From: GCA-2708415 sp964353185
GTDB taxonomy: Bacteria > Pseudomonadota > Alphaproteobacteria > Micavibrionales > Micavibrionaceae
Direction of reading: 5' to 3'
Length of the DNA: 64,000 bases
Assembly: GCA_964353185.1 (NCBI GenBank)
Contig: CAYGUV010000001.1
Coordinates: 186,001 to 250,000 of the forward strand
The position numbers and the translations under genes were made by a program. Position 1 is the stretch's first letter, and each line of letters opens with the position of its first letter. Of the stretch, positions 25,089 to 34,272 are shown in pieces. The notes below the pieces were generated by a model that saw only the letters and a program-made list of their open reading frames with translations, was not told the origin of the DNA and searched no databases.

Positions 25089-26843
25089 ATGAAGTATACC
25101 CATAAAATAACTAATATTTCATTAGTGGTAGTATTTACGCTTATTTTTCAGATATTTACCCCTGTAAATGCACAGCAGCGGCCACTTGCGCCTGAACCTT
25201 CTGTACAAAATATTGAAAAACAAGCCGTCGTTGGCACAAAGGCGATGGTTGCCACTGCGCATCCTGATGCGACTAGGGCTGCTTATGATATTTTGGAAAA
25301 AGGGGGAACCGCCGCCGAAGCAGGCATCGCCGCGCAGTTGGTCTTAGGACTGGTTGAGCCACAATCCTCTGGTCTGGGTGGGGGTGCGTTTGCCGTCTAT
25401 TACGAGGCGGATAAACAATTGGTGCGCACGTTTGACGCACGTGAAACTGCGCCTGATTCTGCGGGGCGGTATTTGTTTCAACAAAATGATGGGAAGCCCA
25501 TGGGATTTTTCGAGGCTGCTATTGGGGGACGTGCCATAGGGGTGCCAGGAGTGCCGAAATTGCTTGAAACACTCCACCAAGAATATGGACGCCTCGCATG
25601 GGCGGATTTATTCAACAGTGCCATTGATTTGTCGGAGCGCGGTTTTATCGTTTCTAAGCGTATGCATGAAATGTTAAAAGAGGAGCGGGCGCGTTTCAAA
25701 ACAGATGCAAAAACATTCTTATATTTGTATCCAGATGGCAGTGAACCTATCGAAGCGGGTAAAATCCTAAATAATCCTGCATACGCAGTAACGCTCAAAG
25801 ATTTAGCGCGTAACGGAACACAAAATTTTTATAAAGGGGATATCGCAAAAAATATTGTTGAGAAAGCGCGAACTTATAAAGGATTACTATCGATTGAGGA
25901 TCTGGCTGAGTATGAGGTGAAAGAGCGCAAAGCGGTCTGTAGTAATTATAGAGGGTATCAAGTTTGCTCAATGGGGCAGCCCTCATGTGGGGGGCTTACG
26001 CTCTCAATTTCTTTGGGGATTTTAGAAAATTTTGATCTTAGATCATTGGGTAGTGATAACCCAAAATCATATCATTTAATATCAGAAGCCAGCCGTTTGG
26101 CATTTGAAGATCGTAATCAATACATGGCTGATTCTGATTTTGTTCAAACGCCCGATACATTATTGATTGATAAAATATATCTTAAAACGCGCGCGGCAGA
26201 AATTAATCCTGATGCGGCAATGACATCAACAACATATGGTGTTCCATTGGGGTGGGATGATAAACGGCAGATGCGGGATGGGACTATAAAGAATACGGGC
26301 ACATCACACATCACGATTGTGGATCAATTTGGTAATATTTTAACGATGACGACTTCTATTGAATATTCGTTCGGATCGCATATAATGACTAACGGATTTT
26401 TACTTAATAATCAGCTAACAGATTTTTCGTTTAAGGCATCAGATGGGCAGGGAAATTTAATTGCCAATCGTGTGGAAGGGGGAAAACGCCCGCGATCATC
26501 CATGGCGCCAACCATCATTTTTGATCCAAATGGGGAGCCGTTTTTAGCGATTGGTTCAGCAGGCGGCAGCCGTATTATCGGATATGTTTTGCAACGTATT
26601 ATCGCCGCGATTGATTGGGATATGCATATTCAAGAAGCCATTAACGCCCCCAATATTTTGCATCGCGGGAAAAAATTGGAAGTTGAAATGAGCAGCATTG
26701 AATTGGCCAAACCATTAAAAGATTTAGGTCATCCCGTTTTAGTAGGGGAGATGAATAGTGGCACGACCGCAATACAATTTAAAGATGGAAGAATTATAGG
26801 CGCAGTGGACCCAAGGCGTGATGGCGCCGCGATGGGGTATTAG
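25089..26843 (+). CDS. ggt: Gamma-glutamyltranspeptidase / glutathione hydrolase
   Basis: 584 residues from the ATG at 25089, selected because it opens a proper signal peptide (hydrophobic 10-22, cleavage near VNAQQ); the frame continues upstream without one. This periplasmic Ntn-hydrolase cuts or transfers the gamma-glutamyl group of glutathione. It matures by autocleavage before the catalytic Thr of NTGTSHITIVD (about residue 404). Other family marks are LVEPQSSGLGGGAF, FDARETAP, the GKRPRSSMAPTI stretch and SAGGSRI. Its stop shares TTAG at 26840-26843 with the convergent small exported protein. Confidence 0.93.
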   Translation: MKYTHKITNISLVVVFTLIFQIFTPVNAQQRPLAPEPSVQNIEKQAVVGTKAMVATAHPDATRAAYDILEKGGTAAEAGIAAQLVLGLVEPQSSGLGGGAFAVYYEADKQLVRTFDARETAPDSAGRYLFQQNDGKPMGFFEAAIGGRAIGVPGVPKLLETLHQEYGRLAWADLFNSAIDLSERGFIVSKRMHEMLKEERARFKTDAKTFLYLYPDGSEPIEAGKILNNPAYAVTLKDLARNGTQNFYKGDIAKNIVEKARTYKGLLSIEDLAEYEVKERKAVCSNYRGYQVCSMGQPSCGGLTLSISLGILENFDLRSLGSDNPKSYHLISEASRLAFEDRNQYMADSDFVQTPDTLLIDKIYLKTRAAEINPDAAMTSTTYGVPLGWDDKRQMRDGTIKNTGTSHITIVDQFGNILTMTTSIEYSFGSHIMTNGFLLNNQLTDFSFKASDGQGNLIANRVEGGKRPRSSMAPTIIFDPNGEPFLAIGSAGGSRIIGYVLQRIIAAIDWDMHIQEAINAPNILHRGKKLEVEMSSIELAKPLKDLGHPVLVGEMNSGTTAIQFKDGRIIGAVDPRRDGAAMGY

Positions 26844-27316
26844 CTTAAAGCCATGCACATATCTGGCTTAGGATCGATTTTATAACCATTTTCTAAAAAG
26901 ACTTCCATATGATGGGCATGTGCCGCAAACAATATAGGCTTTAAAGTTGATTCAAATGTAGAACGATCCTTTATTTGAGTCGAAGGTATTGTAACTTTTG
27001 GAGAAATTGGAGCAGTGCCCAAGTATCCTTGGGAAGTGTTATCATAGATATGTGCCCTTGAAATTATTTCTATGTCTTGCTCTGCACCAATAGTGTCTTG
27101 ATATGCTCTTTCAATCAATTCTTCTAAAGGATGTTCGCAGTCTAAAGTAAAAAAATCTATAAAATAAGGTATTCCTCCTTTTTGGAAAGCAACTTCAATT
27201 TTAATAGATCTTTTTAAAGGTTCTAGATTTTGATCAGCTTGTGCTTGTGCTTGCGCATTAGCAGTGAACAAAGTGGTTGCGGCTAAACCGGTTATCAATG
27301 AACGTCTAGTAATCAT
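26840..27316 (-). CDS. Exported hypothetical protein, Tat-like signal
   Basis: 158 residues. The N-terminus MITRRSLITGLAATTLFTANAQAQA has a twin-Arg pair and a hydrophobic stretch, and so resembles a Tat signal (TRRSL, not perfect), with cleavage near 25. The mature domain of about 130 residues is not recognised; it has two Cys (in DCEHPL and near the end, DMCMALS) and an AAHAHHME patch. It follows yejF in the same direction by about 50 bases. Convergent with ggt. Confidence 0.6.
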   Translation of the reverse strand: MITRRSLITGLAATTLFTANAQAQAQADQNLEPLKRSIKIEVAFQKGGIPYFIDFFTLDCEHPLEELIERAYQDTIGAEQDIEIISRAHIYDNTSQGYLGTAPISPKVTIPSTQIKDRSTFESTLKPILFAAHAHHMEVFLENGYKIDPKPDMCMALS

Positions 27317-27363
27317 TCATGTAAGATATATTTATATTATGAAAAGTCAAGAATTTATTGAGC

Positions 27364-28983
27364 TTAAGCTGCTTTTAAGTTCAAAGCTGCCTCTAATAAT
27401 TTTTTCGTATATGGTTTTTGTGGATTATCAAAGATATCCGCGGCTTTCCCGCTTTCAACTACTTTGCCATCTTTCATGACGATTAAATCATGGGCCATGG
27501 CACGCACGACACGTAAATCATGGCTGATGAATAGATAAGCTAAATTATGCTTTTTCTGTAGGTCGCGGAGTAGATGGATAATTTCAATTTGAACGGAAAC
27601 GTCAAGCGCTGAAGTAGGTTCGTCCAATACTACAAACTTGGGGTGGAGGACCATAGCACGTGCAATGGCAACGCGTTGACGTTGCCCACCAGAAAATTCA
27701 TGCGGATAGCGATGGCGTGTTTCGGGATCTAGTTGGACATCTTTTAAAATTTCAACAATACGATCATCACGTTCTTGGGCGGATAGATTAGGTTGGTGAA
27801 CTTTAAGGCCTTCGCCAATAATATCCGCAATGCTCATACGTGGTGAAAGGGCACTGAACGGGTCCTGAAAGACGATTTGTAAATCTTCACGAAGGGGTGT
27901 CATTTCCTTGCGGTTTAAATTTGAAATTTCTTTACCTTGAAATTTAATAACACCTTGCGATCCAAGCAACCTTAATAGCGCATAACCAAGGGTAGATTTA
28001 CCTGATCCACTTTCGCCGACAATACCCAATGTATGGCCAGATTTTATTTCAACATCAATGCCATCAACGGCCTTCACCCATTCAGATGTTTTACCCCAAA
28101 ATGTTTTTTTAGAAGGGAAGTGCACTTTTACATCATCGCCTTGAATAATTACGGGGGCGTTGGCATCTCCTTTTTCAACAACACCTTTAGGGATGGCGCC
28201 CAAAAGCTTTTTTGAATACCCATCTTGCGGGGTAGAAAATAATTTTTTTGCGCTATCTTGTTCAACAATTTCACCATGGCGCATAACACAGACATGATCA
28301 GCAAATTTTTCAACAACGCTTAAGTCATGCGTGATCATCAGCATCGCCATTTTAAGATCAGTTTGAAGCTCTTCTAAAAGCTCTAATATCTCTGCTTGCA
28401 CCGTAACGTCTAGGGCGGTTGTTGGTTCATCCGCAATTAATAATTCTGGATCATTGGCCAAAGCCATAGCAATCATAACGCGTTGACGTTGACCACCCGA
28501 AAGCTCGTGCGGGTAGGCGTTTAGACGTTCTTTCATTTTGGGAAGCTGAACCATATCCAAAAGTTCTTTAACGCGTAGCCGAGCATCGCCCTCACTCATC
28601 TTTTGATGCAGGCGCAAAATTTCACCAATTTGACGTTCAATAGAATGAAGCGGGTTCAGCGCCGTCATAGGTTCTTGAAAGATCATTCCAATTTGGGAGC
28701 CACGTATATGGCGCATAAAACCATCTTTTTTACCGACAAGTTCTTCACCATTAAACTTAATGCTAGATTGATCAGAATGGCGCGCCAAAGGATAGGGGAG
28801 CAACTGCATGATTGATAGAGCACTGACGGATTTACCCGATCCACTTTCGCCAACTAAGGCGACTGTCTGGCTTTCTTTAACATCAAAGCTAATATTTTTA
28901 ACGGCATGGAAATCACGCTCAGATGTTTTAAAATGAACATCTAAATTTTTGACCTGTAGTAAAGGAGCTTTTGTCATGGTCAA
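27364..28983 (-). CDS. yejF: Peptide ABC transporter ATPase YejF (two fused NBDs)
   Basis: 539 residues holding two complete ABC ATPase domains. Walker A GESGSGKSVSA lies near 41 and GESGSGKSTLG in the second half. Each domain has a signature (LSGGQRQR, FSGGQRQR) and a Walker B/LIADEPTTALDVT or VLDEPTSALDVS block. This tandem form is typical of YejF/DppDF of oligopeptide and microcin C importers. It powers uptake with YejA, YejB and YejE, which are encoded 4-12 kb upstream, interrupted by argCBDF. It starts 86 bases after argF and may share that transcript. Confidence 0.9.
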   Translation of the reverse strand: MTMTKAPLLQVKNLDVHFKTSERDFHAVKNISFDVKESQTVALVGESGSGKSVSALSIMQLLPYPLARHSDQSSIKFNGEELVGKKDGFMRHIRGSQIGMIFQEPMTALNPLHSIERQIGEILRLHQKMSEGDARLRVKELLDMVQLPKMKERLNAYPHELSGGQRQRVMIAMALANDPELLIADEPTTALDVTVQAEILELLEELQTDLKMAMLMITHDLSVVEKFADHVCVMRHGEIVEQDSAKKLFSTPQDGYSKKLLGAIPKGVVEKGDANAPVIIQGDDVKVHFPSKKTFWGKTSEWVKAVDGIDVEIKSGHTLGIVGESGSGKSTLGYALLRLLGSQGVIKFQGKEISNLNRKEMTPLREDLQIVFQDPFSALSPRMSIADIIGEGLKVHQPNLSAQERDDRIVEILKDVQLDPETRHRYPHEFSGGQRQRVAIARAMVLHPKFVVLDEPTSALDVSVQIEIIHLLRDLQKKHNLAYLFISHDLRVVRAMAHDLIVMKDGKVVESGKAADIFDNPQKPYTKKLLEAALNLKAA

Positions 28984-29069
28984 GATTGTACGATATTTTT
29001 TATAATCAGAATAGGGCGGATTTCATTCATTCAGTGTTAATAAACGACAAAAAGATGGCTGCTTAGTTT

Positions 29070-29927
29070 TTAAATCTTCACGTCTGTCTCTTCAAAACAA
29101 TAGGCCAATATGGCTTTTTGCGCGTGCAATCGATTTTCCGCTTCATCATAAATAACGGATGCAGGTGATTTTGCTACTTCCTCTGTCACTTCTTCCCATT
29201 CATGAATAGGCAGGCAGTGCATGAATATAGCTGTATCTTTCGCCAAACCCATTAGGTCGCTGTTAACTTGGTAAGGCCAAAATTTTTCAATCGCTTTACC
29301 ATCTTGTCCCAAAGATACCCATGTATCTGTAACAAGCACGTCAGCACCTTTGGCCGCATCTTGCGCGCTTATATCATTAAATGGAGTGGCCATTATAAAT
29401 TCAAAACCGAAAATATCAGCAGCATCTTCAAATGTTTTACTGACATTGTTATCATCACCAAACCATGCGATACGTTTTCCTTTTATATCGCCTAATTTTT
29501 CCTGAATGGTCATCATGTCGGCCATAATTTGGCAGGGATGTGACTTGTCAGTCATCGCATTTATAACAGGAATTGAAGAATATTTTGCCAATTCTTGTAA
29601 GGCGTCATGGTCGCTTATGCGGATCATAATGCCGTCAACATAACGGGACATAACTTTTGCCGTGCTTTCAATGCTTTCTGCGCCGCCAAGTTGCATATCA
29701 TTTTGGTTCATAACAATTGAATGACCGCCCAGTTGTTTCATGGCCACTTCGAATGACATGCGCGTGCGGGTGGATAATTTGTCAAACATCATGGCAAGGG
29801 AAAGGCCGGAAAATATTTGTGGCGGATTAAATTTTTGCGCCTTTAATATATGGGCGTTATCTAATATGCCCAAAAGAGTTTTTGAATCAAAATCTTTTAA
29901 GTTTAAAAAATGTCTTACATTGCTCAT
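29070..29927 (-). CDS. argF: Ornithine carbamoyltransferase
   Basis: 285 residues, slightly short for the family (300-315). It makes citrulline from ornithine and carbamoyl phosphate in arginine synthesis. The carbamoyl-phosphate site STRTR is at 52-56, HPCQ at 130-133 and the ornithine-side HCLP at 237-240; WFGDDNNVSKTF gives the N-x-N substrate contact. The start ATG overlaps the argD stop by four bases (ATGA), so translational coupling is likely. Last gene of argCBDF. Confidence 0.93.
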   Translation of the reverse strand: MSNVRHFLNLKDFDSKTLLGILDNAHILKAQKFNPPQIFSGLSLAMMFDKLSTRTRMSFEVAMKQLGGHSIVMNQNDMQLGGAESIESTAKVMSRYVDGIMIRISDHDALQELAKYSSIPVINAMTDKSHPCQIMADMMTIQEKLGDIKGKRIAWFGDDNNVSKTFEDAADIFGFEFIMATPFNDISAQDAAKGADVLVTDTWVSLGQDGKAIEKFWPYQVNSDLMGLAKDTAIFMHCLPIHEWEEVTEEVAKSPASVIYDEAENRLHAQKAILAYCFEETDVKI

Positions 29928-31123
29928 GATAATTCTGCTTTCTTAATAACATGGGACAGCGTATCCATTGCCTCATCCACATGTGATTTTTTAAAAATAA
30001 GAGGAGGGGTTAAGCGAAGTGATTTTGAACCCGCTTGCGTTGCGATAAGCCCGTTTTCTAATAAAGACCCAAGCAGTTCTTTGATATCAAACGCGGTATC
30101 AACGCCAACCATTAAACCAATGCCACGAATTTCATGGATAGCATTTGTTTCACGTTTTAATTTTTCAAGCTGCTGCATCATATACGCACCTGTTTCGACA
30201 ACATTTTGCAAAAAGGCAGGCTCGCGAATTTGTTTTACCGTTTCGTAGACAAGACGCGTGCCCAGTGGGTTTCCACCATATGTTGTCCCGTGGTCACCCG
30301 CATCAAAGGCAGATGTAAATTTCTTTTTGCCCATGAACGCACCGATAGGAAAGCCGCCCCCCATACCTTTGGCAATTGTGCATAAATCCACTTCGATATC
30401 GTAATAATCATGCGCAAATACAGTGCCCAAACGCCCCATACCCGCCTGAATTTCGTCAGAGATAAGAACAATGTCATGGGCGTCACATAAATCACGCAGT
30501 CCTTGCATAAATTCACGTGTCGCTGGGCGAATACCACCTTCACCTTGGATAGGTTCAACAATAATGGCGCAAACATTATCATTGATAAGGTCTTTTACGC
30601 TTTGGAGATTATTAAACTCAGCGAAATGAACACCCGGTAGGTAAGGGCCAAATTCGGGTTGCTTAGTTGACTTGTAAGTACAGCTTACGGCGCCATATGT
30701 CCGCCCGTGGAAAGAACAATCAAAGGCAATAATATCTTTACAATTCTCACCTTTGTTTTTATGTGCCCATTTGCGGGCAAGTTTTAAAGACCCTTCCACC
30801 GCTTCCGCGCCAGAGTTACAAAAGAAAATTTGTTCTGCGCAACATTCAGAAAGAAGTAGTTCTGCTGCATCAATTTTTGGTTGTGTTGGGAATGAACCCA
30901 CACACATAATAAACTTATTTAGCTGATCAATTGCGGCGTCGTTATAAGCTTTGTTAGCATGACCTAAAGAGCTAACGGCAATTCCCGCGGCGCAGTCTAA
31001 ATATTTTTTTCCTTTATCATCATAAAGATAAACGCCTTCACCACGTTCCAAGGTCACCCCTTTTGGGGGGTATAATGGCATTATGGCGTCTGCGGTTCTT
31101 TCCTGAATAGTTTTATTTGTCAT
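29924..31123 (-). CDS. argD: Acetylornithine aminotransferase
   Basis: 399 residues, a class III PLP aminotransferase. It converts N-acetylglutamate semialdehyde to N-acetylornithine, and may also serve lysine synthesis. Visible are the GIAVSSLGHAN opening, FFCNSGAEAVEGSLKLAR, FHGRTYGA, ISDEIQAGMGRLGT and the PLP lysine in IAKGMGGGFPIGA near 245. It overlaps argF and argB by four bases on each side, consistent with a tightly coupled operon. Confidence 0.93.
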   Translation of the reverse strand: MTNKTIQERTADAIMPLYPPKGVTLERGEGVYLYDDKGKKYLDCAAGIAVSSLGHANKAYNDAAIDQLNKFIMCVGSFPTQPKIDAAELLLSECCAEQIFFCNSGAEAVEGSLKLARKWAHKNKGENCKDIIAFDCSFHGRTYGAVSCTYKSTKQPEFGPYLPGVHFAEFNNLQSVKDLINDNVCAIIVEPIQGEGGIRPATREFMQGLRDLCDAHDIVLISDEIQAGMGRLGTVFAHDYYDIEVDLCTIAKGMGGGFPIGAFMGKKKFTSAFDAGDHGTTYGGNPLGTRLVYETVKQIREPAFLQNVVETGAYMMQQLEKLKRETNAIHEIRGIGLMVGVDTAFDIKELLGSLLENGLIATQAGSKSLRLTPPLIFKKSHVDEAMDTLSHVIKKAELS

Positions 31124-31995
31124 GATAAATTTCCTTCTAATTCTTCTTGTAAATAATTCTTTTTCTCATCTTCTTGGACAATCATCGTTCCAACCCCTTT
31201 GGAGCTGTAAACTTCGCCTTTAATGACATCTTTTTGAAATCCATTGAGTATGTGAACACGTTTCACACCATTGCGCACCGCAAAGATACAATTTTCTAAT
31301 TTAACGCGCATACCACCAATGGCGATATTGTTTTGAATTAATTTTTCTGCCTCGGCCGCTGTTAAAACAGAAATCACTTTATCGTCTTTTTGAACGCCAT
31401 CAATATCGGTGATTAAAATAAGTTTATCCGCATTGGTTTGTGTCGCGATGGATATGGCCATGTTATCGGCATTGATGTTTAAGGTGGTTCCATCACTAGT
31501 TAACGCTAAACTTGGGAAGGCGAGCAGATTTGTGCTTAAAAAATGTTCCCGAATTGCGGCTTCGTTAATTGTTTCAATTGATCCGTCAAAACGCATAATA
31601 TCATTATAATTGGGGCGTCGGGTCGCATAGCCCCAATGCGGGGGAAGAGCGTTTAGGATATTTGAGGGAAGTTTATATTTCACAAAACTTTCAAGAAGTT
31701 TAAAGCCCAAATCACCAACAACAGTTTTTTTGATAATTTTAATATCTTCTTCTTGGGTAATGCGGCGTCCATCAATTTTTAAAGAATTAATATTGGCTTT
31801 TTGTAAATCTTCATCAATTGTTTTTCCGCCGCCATAAATAAGCAAAACTTTAATATTATCATTAATCAATTCCCCAATATTTTGAACCAGATTCTCACGC
31901 GCGTTTTGATCTATCACAACTTTGCCGCTGACTTTTATAATAAAAAGTTTTTCAGCAAAAAATTTACGATAATATTTTTTGAAGCTATCAATCAT
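31120..31995 (-). CDS. argB: Acetylglutamate kinase, divergent form
   Basis: 291 residues of the amino-acid kinase fold; its place between argC and argD makes NAG kinase the natural call. The family core is kept: KVSGKVV at the start, a Gly-rich loop YGGGKTID (54-61), DGRRIT (75-80), LNINADNMA in the middle, LITDIDGV, and GGMRVKLE near 232. The usual GGGP of the loop reads GGGK here and the overall match to the common bacterial type is low. It probably belongs to a less-studied NAGK branch. It is separated from argC by three bases. Confidence 0.82.
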   Translation of the reverse strand: MIDSFKKYYRKFFAEKLFIIKVSGKVVIDQNARENLVQNIGELINDNIKVLLIYGGGKTIDEDLQKANINSLKIDGRRITQEEDIKIIKKTVVGDLGFKLLESFVKYKLPSNILNALPPHWGYATRRPNYNDIMRFDGSIETINEAAIREHFLSTNLLAFPSLALTSDGTTLNINADNMAISIATQTNADKLILITDIDGVQKDDKVISVLTAAEAEKLIQNNIAIGGMRVKLENCIFAVRNGVKRVHILNGFQKDVIKGEVYSSKGVGTMIVQEDEKKNYLQEELEGNLS

Positions 31996-31998
31996 AAT

Positions 31999-33003
31999 TT
32001 ATGGATAAAATGCAGTGTTAAAATTAAGGCCTTCGGTTTCGTTAAAGCCAAACATAATATTCATATTTTGAACCGCAGTACCTGATGCCCCGCGCAGAAG
32101 ATTATCAAGCGCGCCTTGTACAATAATTTTTCCATCATTGCCTTGGGCATAATTAAGGTCGACAAAATTTGTGCTGACGACATTTGTAAGCTCAACTTTT
32201 TTAACCAAACGGGTGAAGGGGGCGTTTGAATAAATATCCGCTCTGGGTAACGCCGCCCCATCAATGAAAGCGGTTGCAAAAATACCGCGTAGAAAAGGGC
32301 CAACAGTCGGCGCAAAGTTAAAATTTTCTTCGGCCAAGCCACTGGTGGCCAAAATTTCGGGTGTGTGTCGGTGTTCATTCACCAAATAACTACGCATATT
32401 TTGCGCGCAATAAGGATGGTCAACAGGGTCGCGTGCGCTTCGTCCGCCGCCAGATGTGCCAGAAATGGCAATAACATCCGCGCTGGTCATTTTATCTTTA
32501 AAAGGATACAGCATCAGTTGAACCAGTAAGGCAAAACACCCTGGGTTAGCAACGGCGTCCGCATTTGCGATATCGTTCTTAAATATCTCAGGCAAGCCGT
32601 AAACAAATTGACCGTTAAGCAATTCTTTTTGTTGATGGGGTATATGATAAAAACGCTCATAGGCGTCACCATCTGATAAACGAAAATCAGCAGAAAAATC
32701 TATGACTTTTGTTTTACCAATAAAGCTAGGTACAACCTCTTGTGCGGCTTTATGAGGTAGGCATAAAAATACAACGTCACTTTCGCGCGCGACTGTATCA
32801 TGGGCGGTGTTTGTTATCTTAAGGCCATCAACATGGGATAGGCGCGGGAACAGCGCGCTTAAATCTGTTCCCTCATGTTGACGGGATACAAGATATTTTA
32901 ACTCCACATGGTCATGTTGAAGCAGGCAACGCAGAAGCTCCATCCCCGTAAAACCAGTGACCCCAATAATAGAAACTTTAATTTTTGAACTCATAATAGC
33001 CAT
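31999..33003 (-). CDS. argC: N-acetyl-gamma-glutamyl-phosphate reductase
   Basis: 334 residues. It reduces N-acetylglutamyl phosphate to the semialdehyde with NADPH. The GVTGFTGMELLRCL dinucleotide-binding loop is at 14-27, the active-site Cys in ANPGCFA at 156, and SGTSGGGRSARDPVDHPYCAQN follows. The ATG at 33003 has AAGG about five bases before it. That AAGG can pair with CCTT 15-20 bases upstream (see the hairpin entry). It is the first gene of argCBDF; a short Arg-codon-rich ORF precedes it. Confidence 0.93.
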   Translation of the reverse strand: MAIMSSKIKVSIIGVTGFTGMELLRCLLQHDHVELKYLVSRQHEGTDLSALFPRLSHVDGLKITNTAHDTVARESDVVFLCLPHKAAQEVVPSFIGKTKVIDFSADFRLSDGDAYERFYHIPHQQKELLNGQFVYGLPEIFKNDIANADAVANPGCFALLVQLMLYPFKDKMTSADVIAISGTSGGGRSARDPVDHPYCAQNMRSYLVNEHRHTPEILATSGLAEENFNFAPTVGPFLRGIFATAFIDGAALPRADIYSNAPFTRLVKKVELTNVVSTNFVDLNYAQGNDGKIIVQGALDNLLRGASGTAVQNMNIMFGFNETEGLNFNTAFYP

Positions 33004-33005
33004 TA

Positions 33006-33029
33006 GCCTTGTGTTTTTAATATAAAGGC
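33006..33029 (-). promoter_or_regulatory. Hairpin masking the argC ribosome binding site
   Basis: GCCTT and AAGGC (plus-strand positions 33006-33010 and 33025-33029) pair with a 14-base loop, placing the argC AAGG ribosome site in a stem. The stem is only 5 bp but stands just below a leader ORF, so it may be part of a translational attenuator. Confidence 0.4.
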
Positions 33030-33093
33030 CGACAGAGAGTTTGATATCTTAGATGAATGGTCAGAACGCGCAAAGTCCCGCCGGCAATGATGT

Positions 33094-33141
33094 TTAATTG
33101 CGGCGTCGTCGTAGACGGTTATTTGCAGATGAAATATTCAT
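33094..33141 (-). CDS. Putative arginine leader peptide upstream of argC
   Basis: A 15-codon ORF reading MNISSANNRLRRRRN, oriented like argC and ending 90 bases before it. Five of seven codons at positions 9-15 region are Arg (CGT, then CGA CGA CGC CGC after one Leu), and two are the CGA type. A run of arginine codons directly upstream of arginine biosynthesis genes is the classic layout of a ribosome-mediated attenuator. Bases of its last codons (CGCCG) can pair with CGGCG about 20 bases downstream. The ribosome site is weak (AAAGG at about 13 bases). A TTGACA hexamer lies 30 bases upstream at 33172-33177. Confidence 0.6.
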   Translation of the reverse strand: MNISSANNRLRRRRN

Positions 33142-33203
33142 AATAGATACTAAGCCTTTTTTATAATGTTCTGTCAATTGTAAATTATTTTTATAGGTTT
33201 GTT

Positions 33204-34232
33204 TTATAAATTAGTCTTCCTAGGATCAAAGGCGTCACGTACCGCTTCACCGATAAAGGTCAAAAGCGTTAGCATGACCGCCAAGGATAGGAATGCGGTG
33301 ATTCCAAGCCATGGGGCCTGAATGTTATTCTTGCCTTGCGCCAATAATTCCCCCAAAGAGGCGGAGCCAGGTGGGAGACCCAATCCCAGAAAATCTAAGG
33401 AGGTGAGGGCGGTGATGGAGCCTGTAAGAATGAATGGCATCAGTGTAAGCGTCGCAACCATTGCATTGGGCAATACATGGCGGCGCATGATGGTTAAGTT
33501 AGAAACCCCAAGTGCATTTGCGGCCTTCACATAATCAAAATTACGCGTGCGAAGGAATTCCGCGCGGACAACATCAACAAGGCTAACCCATGAAAAAAGA
33601 AGCAAGATAAAAAGCAATGTCCAAAACCCAGGTATGAACATGGCGGAGAAGATAATGAGAATATAAAGTGATGGTAAAGAGGCCCAAACTTCAATTACGC
33701 GCTGCATGATCAAATCAAGGCGACCGCCATAATACCCCTGAAAGGCTCCTGCGGTAATGCCTATAACTGAGCTGATAATTGTCAACGCTAAGCCGAATAA
33801 GACAGAAATACGAAAGCCGTAAATGACGCGAGCGGCAACATCGCGGCCTTGATCATCTGTGCCAATAATATTTTCTGTGCTGGGTCTGGATGGGGCAGGC
33901 GTTGGTAAATCGTAATTAATGGTATCATAAGAAAAACGAATAAGCGGCCATATCATCCAACCATTTTGTTCGATTAAGTCTTTCACATAAGGGTCACGAT
34001 AATCGGCCTCAGTTTCAAAATCACCGCCAAATTCTGTTTCAGGATAGTTTTGGAAAACAGGGGTATAAAGCGCGCCATCATATTTTAAAAGTAAGGGTTT
34101 ATCATTCGCGATAAATTCCGCCCCAATACATAATATGAGTAGTGTTAGAAAAATCCAGAATGACCAATAACCACGTTTGTTGGCCTTAAATTGGGCAATA
34201 CGTCTTTTTGATATGGGGGATAGTGAAATCAT
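33204..34232 (-). CDS. yejE: Peptide ABC transporter permease YejE
   Basis: 342 residues with an N-terminal membrane segment after a basic start (SKRRIAQFKANKRGYWSFW, typical of DppC/YejE), a long periplasmic loop with GTDDQGRDVAARVIYGFRIS, and five further membrane spans. The inner-membrane coupling motif for the ATPase is in the EFLRTRNFDYVKAANALG segment. With YejB it forms the channel of the Yej oligopeptide/microcin C importer. It follows two small orphan genes and yejB in the same direction. Confidence 0.9.
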   Translation of the reverse strand: MISLSPISKRRIAQFKANKRGYWSFWIFLTLLILCIGAEFIANDKPLLLKYDGALYTPVFQNYPETEFGGDFETEADYRDPYVKDLIEQNGWMIWPLIRFSYDTINYDLPTPAPSRPSTENIIGTDDQGRDVAARVIYGFRISVLFGLALTIISSVIGITAGAFQGYYGGRLDLIMQRVIEVWASLPSLYILIIFSAMFIPGFWTLLFILLLFSWVSLVDVVRAEFLRTRNFDYVKAANALGVSNLTIMRRHVLPNAMVATLTLMPFILTGSITALTSLDFLGLGLPPGSASLGELLAQGKNNIQAPWLGITAFLSLAVMLTLLTFIGEAVRDAFDPRKTNL

Positions 34233-34272
34233 AAAAAATAGCCTACCGAAAATGATAAGCTATATAAAGTAA

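Noticed and set aside
33060..33150. Plus-strand short frames with an Arg run (for example a TTG-started frame with six Arg codons)
   Set aside because: No plus-strand gene lies downstream that it could regulate. The minus-strand ORF has an ATG, a stop and the right orientation toward argC.
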